A DNA stretch of 64,000 bases, taken from assembly GCA_046542845.1 (NCBI GenBank), contig JBKHAN010000006.1, positions 15,382 through 79,381 on the forward strand, read 5' to 3'. The notes beneath the pieces are model-generated. The model ran no database searches, was not told where the DNA came from, and worked only from the letters and a program-made list of their open reading frames with translations. Shown here in pieces: positions 9,711 to 18,804 of this stretch. The DNA is from SKKC01 sp046542845 (GTDB lineage: Bacteria; Spirochaetota; Spirochaetia; DSM-27196; SKKC01). A program made the translations under genes and the position numbers. How positions within the stretch are numbered: the first letter of the stretch is position 1; every line of letters starts with the position of its first letter.

Positions 9711-11579
9711 TTAAATCAGGTTCTCCATGATATAGTCGCGCCGCTGCGGTGTGTTCTTACCCATAAAAAACGTAAGGGTTTCCCGTATGCTTTTGATACT
9801 TCTGAGATTCACCTGAACGATTCGCATGTCGTTTCCTATGAATTGACCGAACTCACGGGGAGAAATCTCGCCGAGTCCCTTGAAACGGGTCACCTCGGGG
9901 TTTTTGATCTCGGTCAGCGCCTTGTCACGCTCCTTGGCGTTGTAGCAATATCGGGTCTCCTTCCTGTTCCGTACGCGAAACAGCGGCGTTTCCAGAATAT
10001 AGAGGTGACCAGACAGCACGAGCTCCTCGAAATAATTCAGAAAAAACGTCAGCAGAAGGTTGCGGATGTGAAATCCATCGTGGTCGGCGTCGGTCGCGAT
10101 GACCACGCGAGCGTAGCGAAGATCCTCCACGTTGTTCTCTATACCGAGAGCCATCATCATATTGTACAGCTCTTCGTTCCGATACAGGTCCGCGCGTTTT
10201 CGTCCGAACACGTTCTGCGGTTTTCCGCGCAGGCTGAAAATGGCCTGTGTGTACACGTCGCGCGCACTTACCATACTGCCGGACGCGCTTTGCCCCTCGG
10301 TAATGAAAATGGTCGACTCGCTTCCCTTCGTTCCGTCCTGCAGGTGATACTTGCAGTCTTTGAGATTCGGTATCTTCAGAGCAATCTTGCGGGCGTTTTC
10401 TTTCGCGTCCTTTTTGACGGCTTGCAGTTCTTTTCGTAGACGTTCGTTATTCGCGATCTTATCGAGCACGGTTTTTGAGGCAGCCTTGTTCCGGTGCAGA
10501 AAGTCAACAATTGCCGACTTGACCTCGCCCACGATCCACCCGCGTATTTCGGTGTTTCCCAGTTTATTCTTCGTCTGACTCTCGAAGATTGGCGAGGCAA
10601 GCTTTACCGCTATAGCGCCCGCAATTCCTTCCCGGACGTCGACGCCGTTGTACTGTTTCTTGTAGAACTCGTTGACACCCTTCAGAATTCCCTCCCTGAA
10701 TGCTGAGAGATGCGTTCCTCCGTCGGATGTATACTGACCGTTCACAAAGCTGAAATAGGTTTCGCCGTAGTTGTCCGTATGAGTAAAGCTGAGTTCGATG
10801 CGGTCGCCGCGGTGGTACCCGATCTCGTACATCGCCTCGTCGCCGACTTCCGCGTTGAGAAGATCGAGCAGCCCGTTTGCGCTTTCGAATACCTGCCGCG
10901 GTGCGGGAGCTCCGATATCCTTTGCTGACAGGACCAGCGTCAGGCCGCTGTTCAGATACGCATAGTTCCACAGGCGTTGCTCTATAAACTCGTAGCTGAA
11001 GCTGTATTCCCCGAAGATCTCTTTGTCAGGGATAAAACTGATGCTCGTGCCGTCCTTCTCTTTCCCGGCGCTTCCCTCCGTCTGCTTCTTCAGTTTGCCA
11101 CGCTCAAACAACGCCTCTGCATACCTGCCGTCGCGTATTGCGCGGACACGGAAGGTTCGCGATAAGGCATTGACCGCTTTCGTGCCGACACCGTTAAGCC
11201 CGACCGAAAACTGGAACACGTCGTCGCTGTATTTCGCTCCCGTATTGATTACGCTGACGCATTCGACGATTTTTCCGAGCGGTATGCCACGGCCGTAATC
11301 CCGAACATCGACCGAATCTCCGTTAAACGAAACCTCGATCTTTTTCCCATAACCCATTATGAATTCGTCGACCGAGTTATCTATGACTTCTTTCAGGAGG
11401 ATGTAGATTCCGTCATCGGAATTCGTTCCGTCACCCAGCCGGCCTATGTACATGCCCGTGCGAAGCCGGATGTGCTCAAGAGAGCTGAGCGTCTTGATCT
11501 TACTTTCGTCGTAGATGGAAGAATCGCCCGGCTGCGACGCCTTTTTTTTTGCCGGTTTCTGCTGTGTTGATCGTGCCAT
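9711..11579 (-). CDS. parE: DNA topoisomerase IV subunit B (ParE-type)
   Basis: A 622-residue GHKL ATPase subunit that partners ParC. The ATP-binding motifs are visible (KEVIDNSVDE, DYGRGIP, LNGVGTKAVNALS) and the TOPRIM metal motif TDADHDG is intact. The first TOPRIM motif reads EGQSASG where EGDSAGG or EGDSASG is usual, so a metal-site-proximal Asp is Gln. The sequence after it (RDVYTQAIFSLRGKPQN) resembles the spirochaete and Bacteroidetes branch of ParE. I start at the ATG at 11579; an upstream in-frame ATG at 11660 would add 27 residues with no family resemblance and overlap the divergent gene. Confidence 0.92.
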   Translation of the reverse strand: MARSTQQKPAKKKASQPGDSSIYDESKIKTLSSLEHIRLRTGMYIGRLGDGTNSDDGIYILLKEVIDNSVDEFIMGYGKKIEVSFNGDSVDVRDYGRGIPLGKIVECVSVINTGAKYSDDVFQFSVGLNGVGTKAVNALSRTFRVRAIRDGRYAEALFERGKLKKQTEGSAGKEKDGTSISFIPDKEIFGEYSFSYEFIEQRLWNYAYLNSGLTLVLSAKDIGAPAPRQVFESANGLLDLLNAEVGDEAMYEIGYHRGDRIELSFTHTDNYGETYFSFVNGQYTSDGGTHLSAFREGILKGVNEFYKKQYNGVDVREGIAGAIAVKLASPIFESQTKNKLGNTEIRGWIVGEVKSAIVDFLHRNKAASKTVLDKIANNERLRKELQAVKKDAKENARKIALKIPNLKDCKYHLQDGTKGSESTIFITEGQSASGSMVSARDVYTQAIFSLRGKPQNVFGRKRADLYRNEELYNMMMALGIENNVEDLRYARVVIATDADHDGFHIRNLLLTFFLNYFEELVLSGHLYILETPLFRVRNRKETRYCYNAKERDKALTEIKNPEVTRFKGLGEISPREFGQFIGNDMRIVQVNLRSIKSIRETLTFFMGKNTPQRRDYIMENLI

Positions 11580-11612
11580 GGTCAACGCGGATGATATCAG
11601 AAACGTTCCTGG

Positions 11613-12497
11613 ATGTCCTGTGACCGTCCGCACTTGATTCACCGCTGCGATCCCGAACACACTGTCGTCGTGATACGTCTACAAACGGTTCTGCTTCGAC
11701 CCCTGCTTCCGGCTCTCCTGTTTTCAGTCGCAGTTGCCTCGACTGTAACCGCGGACGATGCGCTGGAACTTCGCCTGCGTATTGAGGAAGCCGAGGCACT
11801 GATCGGGGAGGCTCGAGAATTTGTGCGTCGTGGGCAGTACGCAGACGCGCTCGCTGCGGCGCGGGCAGCGCGGTCGCTGGTCCGTTCGCTCCCCCGGGAC
11901 GCAGGAACGCAGTTGCGAGCTTTGCGGATCGATCCCGAGCGCCACCGTCGCCGCGAACCTCCCCGGTTTACAAGCGTTGAACAGACGCAGCCCCGGATAC
12001 CGGCCGGCATTCGCGAGGCTTCCGTCGCGGGGACGCCGTTATTGAGCATAGACGTCTCGGATTCGGTCATGGAGGTCTACGACGCGCGACGCAATCCATG
12101 GAACGGTGACCCTGTGTATCTTTATAACGAGACGATCATTCAGGAACGAAGCGCTTCGTCAACGCTGCACGCAGGCATACATATCCTGCGGTCGACTGAA
12201 GACGAGCCCTTCGACCTGCGGGCAATGGAGATACAGGTCGCTTCGCGACGCTACCGTTACGGATTCCCTGATGAAACGGTGCGGCGGACGCGAGACAACA
12301 GATGGTATCGGGAGTTCGTTTCCATACCCCTGAACAGCGACCTGCGGCGCGAAATCGAAAACGGGATCGACCTCGATCCCATACGGGTAATCCTCGAAGG
12401 GAACGAAGATCGCATTATCGTTCCCTTCGGCGCGTCGGAGCGAGAGGGAGTCCGCCGCATGCTTGAATGGACGAACTCCGATCCCGACACGTATTAG
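11613..12497 (+). CDS. Exported protein of unknown function with N-terminal helical repeat region
   Basis: A 294-residue product that I do not recognise. After a basic start a hydrophobic stretch (RPLLPALLFSVAVASTV) followed by TADD looks like a cleaved signal peptide. Residues about 50-100 form Ala/Arg-rich amphipathic helices resembling a single TPR-like hairpin. The rest is probably beta-rich, with the readable patch RNPWNGDPVYLYNET. The start is uncertain: the ATG at 11613 has no good ribosome site, and a GTG at 11670 would put the signal peptide at the very N-terminus. It is divergent from parE and its stop overlaps the convergent clpC stop by 4 bases. Confidence 0.6.
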   Translation: MSCDRPHLIHRCDPEHTVVVIRLQTVLLRPLLPALLFSVAVASTVTADDALELRLRIEEAEALIGEAREFVRRGQYADALAAARAARSLVRSLPRDAGTQLRALRIDPERHRRREPPRFTSVEQTQPRIPAGIREASVAGTPLLSIDVSDSVMEVYDARRNPWNGDPVYLYNETIIQERSASSTLHAGIHILRSTEDEPFDLRAMEIQVASRRYRYGFPDETVRRTRDNRWYREFVSIPLNSDLRREIENGIDLDPIRVILEGNEDRIIVPFGASEREGVRRMLEWTNSDPDTY

Positions 12498-15019
12498 TTG
12501 GTATTACCTGCGCCACTCGCTGCAAGCTCGAGAGTCTTGTCCTCTTTTTTCCGCGGTCCCTGCCTGAATGCGATAGAACCGTTTCGCAGATAGACGATTA
12601 TGTGATCTCCAAGCTCAAAGCGGCCCTTGAGGATCTCCATAGCCAGGGGGTCCTCTATTTCGCGCTGTATCGTGCGGCGCAGCGGCCGTGCACCATACTT
12701 CGCCTCGTAGCCCTGGTCGATCAGGTAGTCCTTTGCGCTGCGCTTTACCTCGAGAATCAGTTCCTTCTCCACAAGTCGCGTCTGAACCTCTGCCAACTCG
12801 AACTCGAGTATGCTCCGCACGTGGTCGCGGGAAAGGCTGTGGAATACGACGATTTCGTCGACCCGGTTCACGAACTCCGGCCTGAAAAACCGCTTCAGTT
12901 CGTTCATTGCAGACGCCTTGATCTCCCGATAGTCAAGCAGCGCGTCGTCTCCGCTGTGAAAACCGACCATGCTGTCACGACTGATTTCCCGCGCGCCCGC
13001 GTTGCTTGTCATGATCAGGATCGTGTTCCGGAAACTGACCTTATGTCCGAGATTGTCCTGCAGCTCCCCTTCTTCGAGAACCTGAAGCAGAAGATTGAAC
13101 ACGTCAGGGTGAGCCTTTTCGATTTCGTCGAGCAGAACAACACTGTAGGGCTTCCGGCGGATTCGCTCGGTCAGCAGTCCACCTTCTTCGTACCCGACGT
13201 AGCCCGGAGGGGCACCGACGAGGCGGCTTACATTGTGCTTCTCCATGAAGTCGCTCATATCGATACGCACCAGCGCGTCGGCACTACCAAACATGAACTC
13301 CGCAAGCGTTTTTGCGAGCAGCGTCTTCCCTACACCCGTAGGGCCGAGAAAGACAAAGCCTCCCATGGGCCTGTTTGGCGAACTGAGACCCGTTCGACTG
13401 CGACGGATCGAACTGGCAACAACCTGAATCGCGTCGTTCTGACCGATCACCCGCTTATGCAGTTCGTCCTCAACGTGGAGAAGCTTCTCCTGTTCAGTCT
13501 GGGCAATACGCTGAAGCGGAATGCCGGTGATATCCGATATGACGTAATGTATATCTTCCGCGTCGACCACGTTGTGTTCGGTCTTGAGCGTTACTTTCCA
13601 CTCGGTGCGCATTGCTTCCACGCGTTCTTTCAGCTCGCGCACCTGATCGCGCACGGCTGCCGCCCGCTCGTAATTCTGGCTGTTCACCAGTGCCAGTTTT
13701 TCCTGAGTCAGCTTTTCTATCGTCTGCTCGAGTTCGGTCAGCTCAGTCGGCCGGACACTGTTATGTATTCTCTTGCGGCTCCCCGCTTCGTCGATCAGGT
13801 CTATGGCCTTATCCGGAAGGTAGCGATCGGTAATGTAGCGCCGTGAAAGCATCGCGCTGACCTCAAGAGACCCAGGGGTGTAGCTGACGTTATGGTGATC
13901 TTCGTACTGCTGTTTAATACCCCGGAGGATCTCGACAGTCTCCTCGACACTGGGTTCCTCCACGAAAATGGTCTGAAAGCGCCGTTCGAGTGCAGCGTCC
14001 TTTTCCACGTACTTTCGGTACTCGTTCAGGGTAGTCGCCCCGATACACTGTATCTCGCCGCGGGAAAGCGCGGGTTTCAACATGTTGGAGGCATCGATGG
14101 CACCTTCGGCCCCGCCTGCTCCAATGATTGTATGAAGCTCGTCAATAAAGAGAATGATATTTCCGGCGTTCGCAATTTCCTTCATGACGCGCTTGAGTCG
14201 CTCCTCGAACTCGCCGCGGTATTTCGTGCCGGCAATGAGCGATGCGAGATCGAGCGTAAGCACGCGCTTACCCGCAAGCACTTCCGGAGCGCTGCCGTCG
14301 ATAATCTGCAGCGCGAGTCCTTCTACAATGGCGGTTTTTCCCACGCCGGGCTCGCCGATCAGAACGGGATTGTTCTTGCTTCTCCGCGCGAGAATCTGAA
14401 TGACGCGTTGTATCTCCCGTGATCGTCCAACGACAGGGTCGAGCTTACCGCCGCTCGCGTAGGCGGTCAGGTCCCGCGCAAACTCGTCGAGCGTCGGGGT
14501 ATTTCTTTTCTGTCCGGAGCTGCCCGCTTTACGTTTGCCCTGCTGGGACGAACGGGCGCCCGCGGAGCTCGTCGCTGGTGACGTCCCGGAGAGCTCTGCA
14601 ATTTCCTGTCGCAGGCGGTCCACGTTCACATCAAAATCAGAGAGAATTCGAGCGGTTTCCCCGTCTTCTTCTCTGGCACAGGCAAGAAGCAGATGCTCCG
14701 TTCCTATGTATTCGTGGCCAAGGAGTCGAGCTTCTTCCGCCGAGTCCTCAAGCACCTTTTTTCCTCGGGGAGACGGTGGAACGTCGCCGAGAATAAACCC
14801 GCTCTTCTTTCGGGGAATCGATTTCTCGAGCTCGATCTGCATTTTGGCTGGATCGACAATGCACTTCTGGAGAGCTTTGTACCCAAGCCCTCCTCCTTCT
14901 TTCAGCAGGGCCAGAACAATGTGTTCAGGCAATAACTGATCGGAGTGGAAGCGTTTCGCCTCATCTTGAGCAAGTATGGTAAGTACCTTCTGTGCTCGCT
15001 GCGTAAGTCCTTTGAACAT
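12494..15019 (-). CDS. clpC: ATP-dependent protease ATPase subunit ClpC
   Basis: An 841-residue two-ring AAA+ unfoldase that feeds substrates to ClpP. Domains in order: Clp_N double repeat (about 1-145), AAA1 with Walker A GEPGVGKT near residue 223, a short middle domain with a UVR-like motif (YERAAAVRDQVRELKERV), AAA2 with GPTGVGKT, and the C-terminal D2 small domain. The ClpP-docking VGF loop is present in SRDSMVGFHSG. The short middle domain marks ClpC rather than ClpB. GGGAG precedes the ATG. It is the last gene after mcsA and mcsB, the usual adaptor and arginine-kinase partners of ClpC. No ctsR repressor gene is present. Confidence 0.96.
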   Translation of the reverse strand: MFKGLTQRAQKVLTILAQDEAKRFHSDQLLPEHIVLALLKEGGGLGYKALQKCIVDPAKMQIELEKSIPRKKSGFILGDVPPSPRGKKVLEDSAEEARLLGHEYIGTEHLLLACAREEDGETARILSDFDVNVDRLRQEIAELSGTSPATSSAGARSSQQGKRKAGSSGQKRNTPTLDEFARDLTAYASGGKLDPVVGRSREIQRVIQILARRSKNNPVLIGEPGVGKTAIVEGLALQIIDGSAPEVLAGKRVLTLDLASLIAGTKYRGEFEERLKRVMKEIANAGNIILFIDELHTIIGAGGAEGAIDASNMLKPALSRGEIQCIGATTLNEYRKYVEKDAALERRFQTIFVEEPSVEETVEILRGIKQQYEDHHNVSYTPGSLEVSAMLSRRYITDRYLPDKAIDLIDEAGSRKRIHNSVRPTELTELEQTIEKLTQEKLALVNSQNYERAAAVRDQVRELKERVEAMRTEWKVTLKTEHNVVDAEDIHYVISDITGIPLQRIAQTEQEKLLHVEDELHKRVIGQNDAIQVVASSIRRSRTGLSSPNRPMGGFVFLGPTGVGKTLLAKTLAEFMFGSADALVRIDMSDFMEKHNVSRLVGAPPGYVGYEEGGLLTERIRRKPYSVVLLDEIEKAHPDVFNLLLQVLEEGELQDNLGHKVSFRNTILIMTSNAGAREISRDSMVGFHSGDDALLDYREIKASAMNELKRFFRPEFVNRVDEIVVFHSLSRDHVRSILEFELAEVQTRLVEKELILEVKRSAKDYLIDQGYEAKYGARPLRRTIQREIEDPLAMEILKGRFELGDHIIVYLRNGSIAFRQGPRKKEDKTLELAASGAGNTN

Positions 15020-15125
15020 AGCGCTTGGCTCCCTTTGCTGACTATTCCGGTCTACCCGCCGTAATAACCATACATCTGTATCTATTCGTTTTCATGAACT
15101 ACGAGGTCGTTCATAGTCCGTACAA

Positions 15126-16208
15126 TCACAGCAATCTGCGCACCAGTTCCGCCCGATGTGCAGCGACCATGCTGTCGGTAATACCAGACCTGTCCCCCCG
15201 GGTTCCGGTAGCACCGCCTTCAGCTGCAATTACTCGTAATATATGGTTTTTCTGTACCTCAAACAACAAGGGCGTGAACTGATCTGCGCGCATGCCCTCG
15301 ATCATCCCCGTTGCCGCTCCGACGCGAAGCCACAGCACCGTACGAAGCGCTTCCTCGGTCTCGAGGGACGTTACCGTCTCCACGTTCCGTCGTGCCTCGT
15401 GAATACGAGTGCAGAACTCGGAATCGGGGCGTTCCATCAGGATCTCCCGGTTTTCGCGTTCGGCCTGAACGAGCTCTCCGGTTACGGCTTCAAGCTCACG
15501 GATCGCAGTTTCCTCGCTCTTGCCGTAATGCCCCTCGTCGGAAACCTGGTAAACCGATCCGAGACTCTTTTCGGTCGTCGATGCGAACCGCTTCACGCGA
15601 AAGCCGGACTCCTGCACCTGCGCGAGGGTGGAACGGAGCTGCCCGGTTTCCGTCAATGCAGGGACATGAACGAGGGTTCCGCAACGCATGCCGGTCCCGC
15701 ACGAAGTGATATCGCTCGTAAGGTAGCCGAAATTCATGTCGACCGCGAACCGCAGCGATTCGTCGAGTTGCTCCTCAAGACTGCGAACATCGGACAGAAC
15801 CGACTGCGGCTGCATACCGGTTCGCAGGCCTGTAACCTGAATGTGATCAATCCCGTTCACAATGACCGTTACTCGCTGATCGTTGCGAACGCAGAGCAGC
15901 AGGGGCTGATCGTGCATGAGATCACGTGGCAGTATGTTCCGCTCGACGAGATATGTACGTTCTTCGGGCCGGGCCGACTGGATATCGATGTGTCTGAATG
16001 CGGGCTTCGGTGCCACGTCGGCGAGGAGCGGCACAATACGAACGCGCAGCTCCTGGCGGTCTTTTTCGCTCATTCGCTGGGGAAACGGCAATCCGGCGAG
16101 ATTCCTTGCGAGCCTGACTCGCGTGGAAATAACCACGTCGTCGTCCGGTCCCGATCCGGAAAACCACGCGGGCTCCCCGAAAACGGACTCAGGCATACGG
16201 TTGCTCAC
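15126..16208 (-). CDS. mcsB: McsB-family guanido kinase homologue, probably lacking catalytic residues
   Basis: A 360-residue protein of the phosphagen-kinase fold. McsB proteins phosphorylate arginines to tag substrates for ClpC-ClpP. The nucleotide-site motif VVISTRVRLARNL (residues 26-38) is conserved. However, the family Cys motif GYLTSCPTN reads GYLTSDITSC here (Asp166 in the Cys place), and the NEEDH motif reads NGIDH (118-122), so two known catalytic residues appear lost. I start at the GTG at 16208, with GGAGG 9 bases upstream; an ATG at 16196 is the alternative but would leave that site 21 bases away. The GTG start overlaps mcsA by 20 bases. Confidence 0.85.
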   Translation of the reverse strand: MSNRMPESVFGEPAWFSGSGPDDDVVISTRVRLARNLAGLPFPQRMSEKDRQELRVRIVPLLADVAPKPAFRHIDIQSARPEERTYLVERNILPRDLMHDQPLLLCVRNDQRVTVIVNGIDHIQVTGLRTGMQPQSVLSDVRSLEEQLDESLRFAVDMNFGYLTSDITSCGTGMRCGTLVHVPALTETGQLRSTLAQVQESGFRVKRFASTTEKSLGSVYQVSDEGHYGKSEETAIRELEAVTGELVQAERENREILMERPDSEFCTRIHEARRNVETVTSLETEEALRTVLWLRVGAATGMIEGMRADQFTPLLFEVQKNHILRVIAAEGGATGTRGDRSGITDSMVAAHRAELVRRLL

Positions 16209-16707
16209 TCGAATCGACCTCCAGGCGCTGCATATCTTCTCGAATGCGCGCCGCTGCTTCGAAATCCTCCGCTGCCACAGCGGCTTCCAGCTGATCGCGA
16301 AGCTGTTCGCGCACAACAAAAATACGGCGGAGCGTATCCACCCGTCGCGGCAGCCTGCCCGTGTAGCTGACGCTCTGTTCGCCAGGGCTCAACAGCTGGC
16401 GTATGCCGGACGAGAAGGCTGCATAACAGGATGGACACCCGGCGCGCCGGGTCCGGCGTATTTCTCCGAAAGAAGTGCCACACTGGCGACACCTGCTTTC
16501 ATCCATCCTCCGCCTCAGGCGATTGTTTCCGTGCAGGAGCGCCTGGTAGAGCTCGTTGAGGACCGGGACACCGTGCTGTTGTGTGTGCACGCCCAGCTTC
16601 CCTGCACATTCGCTACAGAGCTGGTAGGAATTTCTGGATGATCCTGCTGCGACAGAAATCTGTATAACTGCGTCCTGCTTTCCACATTGCTGACACCGAC
16701 TCTGCAT
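16189..16707 (-). CDS. mcsA: McsA, zinc-finger/UVR adaptor protein
   Basis: A 172-residue McsA homologue. Two CxxC pairs near the N-terminus (CQQCG at 5-9 and CSEC near 36) form one zinc site. A further set (CRQCG and CPSC) forms a second. A C-terminal UVR motif (AAEDFEAAARIREDMQRLE) is the helix pair by which such proteins bind ClpC or McsB. In Firmicutes McsA activates the McsB kinase and protects CtsR. Its gene precedes mcsB with an overlap and begins the mcsA-mcsB-clpC group, 40 bases after the last gene of the upstream run. All four cysteine pairs look intact. Confidence 0.92.
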   Translation of the reverse strand: MQSRCQQCGKQDAVIQISVAAGSSRNSYQLCSECAGKLGVHTQQHGVPVLNELYQALLHGNNRLRRRMDESRCRQCGTSFGEIRRTRRAGCPSCYAAFSSGIRQLLSPGEQSVSYTGRLPRRVDTLRRIFVVREQLRDQLEAAVAAEDFEAAARIREDMQRLEVDSSEQPYA

Positions 16708-16747
16708 TGCCCCATTCTACCTCAATCCGGTGTAAAAGATCAGCCCG

Positions 16748-18103
16748 TCAGTGCTTTCTTAATGTCTCAAGCGGTCGAATTTTCGCGGCTCGCCTCGCAG
16801 GAATTACCGACGAAACGGTCGCGAGGGTAACGGCAAGCGCGCCGGCGGCTACGGTTGCCGCTGCGTTGACGCGAATCGGGATCTCCTCGAGGTAGAAGTC
16901 GCTCGATATAATATCCAGCGCACCGACCGGAGCGAAACCAAGAGGGGTTAAAAACAGGTCTATGAGACGGGCACACACGGCAATGATACGTTCGAGCAGA
17001 ACCAGAAGCTCATTTACGTGCACTGCCAGCGCGAGTCCGAACACGATACCAAGGAGCGTGCCAATCGCACCGATCAGAAATCCGGCCGACATGAACATGA
17101 GCCGTATATCGGACGGGGAGGCACCGAGACTCTTCAGGATCGCGAGCTCTTCGCGCTTCTCGATACTGAGCGTAGCGAGGGTCGAGGCGATGTTTACCCC
17201 GGCGACACACACGATGATAAACATGACGAAGACAAGCAGGTTTCGTGTAGCGACAAAGCTCATGTACTGCGAGCGCTCAAGCGCGAACCAGTCCTGCAGC
17301 GTCCACCCGTCCGGCAACCGCCCGTCGATGCTGCGAATGACCTCTTCGCCGTCGCCCTCACCTCGAAAAAGCGGGTTTGGTATCCCGAAAGGATCGCTGA
17401 CCTTGACCGTAACGCGCGAGGAGGAACTCTCCGGTGAGAGCACGCGCCGACCTCGCTCGTACGCGGTAAAAACCCATAGACGATCCAGGTCCTGATACCC
17501 GGTGGAAACGATACCCGATACAACGAAGGTGGAGACCCGCGGGAAGACTCGGTCGGGCCCAATGGTACGCACCGTGAGCAACCGCATGGTATCACCGGTC
17601 GACAGCTCGAGACGACGCGCCATATCCCTCCCGATTACCGCGTTCCGAGGGCTGCTCAGGTCGAACTGCCCCTCGTCAAGACGAATCAAGCGGCGAAACT
17701 CGGTATCGCGCTCCCACAACTCCGGACTCACTCCCCGCACCGTCGCCCCTGCCCGCCCGCCGTCGCTGTAGGCCAGCGCAAGTCCCTGTATCTCCGCGTA
17801 CGCGAGTTCGACGCCCGGAACCGACGCCAGTTCCCCGGCTATACGGTCAAAAGCTTCTGCATCCGCGGAAAACCGGGGGCGAGCCTGTACATGGCCGGTA
17901 CCTGTTTCAATGAATCGCTCGGCAATGCCGAGTATCATTCCTTCGGCGACCTGAAGGACGAGGATCAAAGGCAGCAGACTCAGGGCTATACCGAGCACGG
18001 CGGTTCGAACGCGCCGCACACCGCCCCGCCCTCCCCCTATGAACCTGTAGCCGACAAACAGAGAGACCGGTCGAATGTGGGAAAACAGATTCCTTTTCTT
18101 CAT
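16748..18103 (-). CDS. Lipoprotein-exporter-type ABC permease (LolE/FtsX family)
   Basis: A 451-residue inner-membrane protein with one N-terminal membrane segment (about 30-52), a large periplasmic MacB-like domain (about 55-265), and three C-terminal membrane segments of an FtsX domain carrying LVFVMFIIVCVAGVNIAS and LAILKSLGASPSDI. This is the LolC/LolE topology, which lifts mature lipoproteins from the inner membrane towards the carrier LolA. The ATG shares a 4-base overlap with the lolD stop. It is the second of two permeases flanking a single ATPase, so the transporter is probably heterodimeric as in LolCDE. Which permease is C and which is E cannot be told from sequence alone. Confidence 0.88.
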   Translation of the reverse strand: MKKRNLFSHIRPVSLFVGYRFIGGGRGGVRRVRTAVLGIALSLLPLILVLQVAEGMILGIAERFIETGTGHVQARPRFSADAEAFDRIAGELASVPGVELAYAEIQGLALAYSDGGRAGATVRGVSPELWERDTEFRRLIRLDEGQFDLSSPRNAVIGRDMARRLELSTGDTMRLLTVRTIGPDRVFPRVSTFVVSGIVSTGYQDLDRLWVFTAYERGRRVLSPESSSSRVTVKVSDPFGIPNPLFRGEGDGEEVIRSIDGRLPDGWTLQDWFALERSQYMSFVATRNLLVFVMFIIVCVAGVNIASTLATLSIEKREELAILKSLGASPSDIRLMFMSAGFLIGAIGTLLGIVFGLALAVHVNELLVLLERIIAVCARLIDLFLTPLGFAPVGALDIISSDFYLEEIPIRVNAAATVAAGALAVTLATVSSVIPARRAAKIRPLETLRKH

Positions 18104-18804
18104 GCGCGTTCGATGCAGCCTTTGGACAGCCGGAACGTCTGGTCGCAGCGTCCGGCAAGTTCCTGATCGTGCGTAACAAGGAGAAGCGTCGCACCGACCT
18201 CGTCTACCAGTTCGAACATTAACGATTCAACGATACGACTGTTTTTTTCGTCCAGATTGCCCGTCGGCTCGTCCGCAAGCAGGAGCCCGGGGCTGTTCAT
18301 AAGCGCTCTCGCGAGCGCAACCCTCTGCCGCTCGCCTCCGCTGAGCCGCGACGGTTCATGATCCTCGCGGTCCTCCAGTCCAACCCGACGCAAAAGTTCC
18401 CGAGCCCGTGTTCGAGCCGCGTGCGTTTCCATTCCAGCGACTCGTCCGGGAAGCATGACGTTCTCAAGCGCGGTGAAGTCTCTCAGCAGATAGTGAAACT
18501 GATACACCAGCCCGACCGAGCGGCGTCTGTACTCGGTAAGATCGGACTCGGAGGCGTGCGAGACGTGATGTCCGTCGCAGCGGACCGAGCCGGATGAGGG
18601 CATGTCGAGACCGGATATGAGGTTCAAAAGCGTACTCTTGCCGCTGCCGCTCTCGCCGGTAATACCGACGGTTGACGCGTAATCTATCGACATATGCACA
18701 TCGTGGAGAATGGTAAGATTCTCCACTCCGCTTCGATAGTGCTTGTATACAGACTCGAGTACGACGTGCCCGTCGGTTCCGCGCTCGTTTGTTATTCTGT
18801 CCAT
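18100..18804 (-). CDS. lolD: ABC transporter ATPase, LolD-like
   Basis: A 234-residue MacB/LolD-class ATPase. It shows Walker A GESGSGKST, Q-loop VYQFHYLLRDFTALENV, signature RLSGGERQRVALARAL, Walker B LLLADEPTGNLD and the switch His in LVTHDQEL. The Q-loop sequence closely follows that of LolD proteins. Its start overlaps the upstream permease stop as TAATG, and its stop overlaps the downstream permease start as ATGA, so the three products are translationally coupled. It should power release of outer-membrane lipoproteins, which are numerous in this window. Confidence 0.93.
   Translation of the reverse strand: MDRITNERGTDGHVVLESVYKHYRSGVENLTILHDVHMSIDYASTVGITGESGSGKSTLLNLISGLDMPSSGSVRCDGHHVSHASESDLTEYRRRSVGLVYQFHYLLRDFTALENVMLPGRVAGMETHAARTRARELLRRVGLEDREDHEPSRLSGGERQRVALARALMNSPGLLLADEPTGNLDEKNSRIVESLMFELVDEVGATLLLVTHDQELAGRCDQTFRLSKGCIERA

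Noticed and set aside
12467..13846. 459-codon plus-strand frame opposite clpC
   Set aside because: Antisense shadow of the ClpC coding sequence; no start signal and no conserved motif.
16708..16747. A ctsR repressor gene before mcsA, as in Firmicutes
   Set aside because: The gap is only 40 bases and the preceding gene is a Lol permease; no HTH protein of that type lies in the window near clpC.
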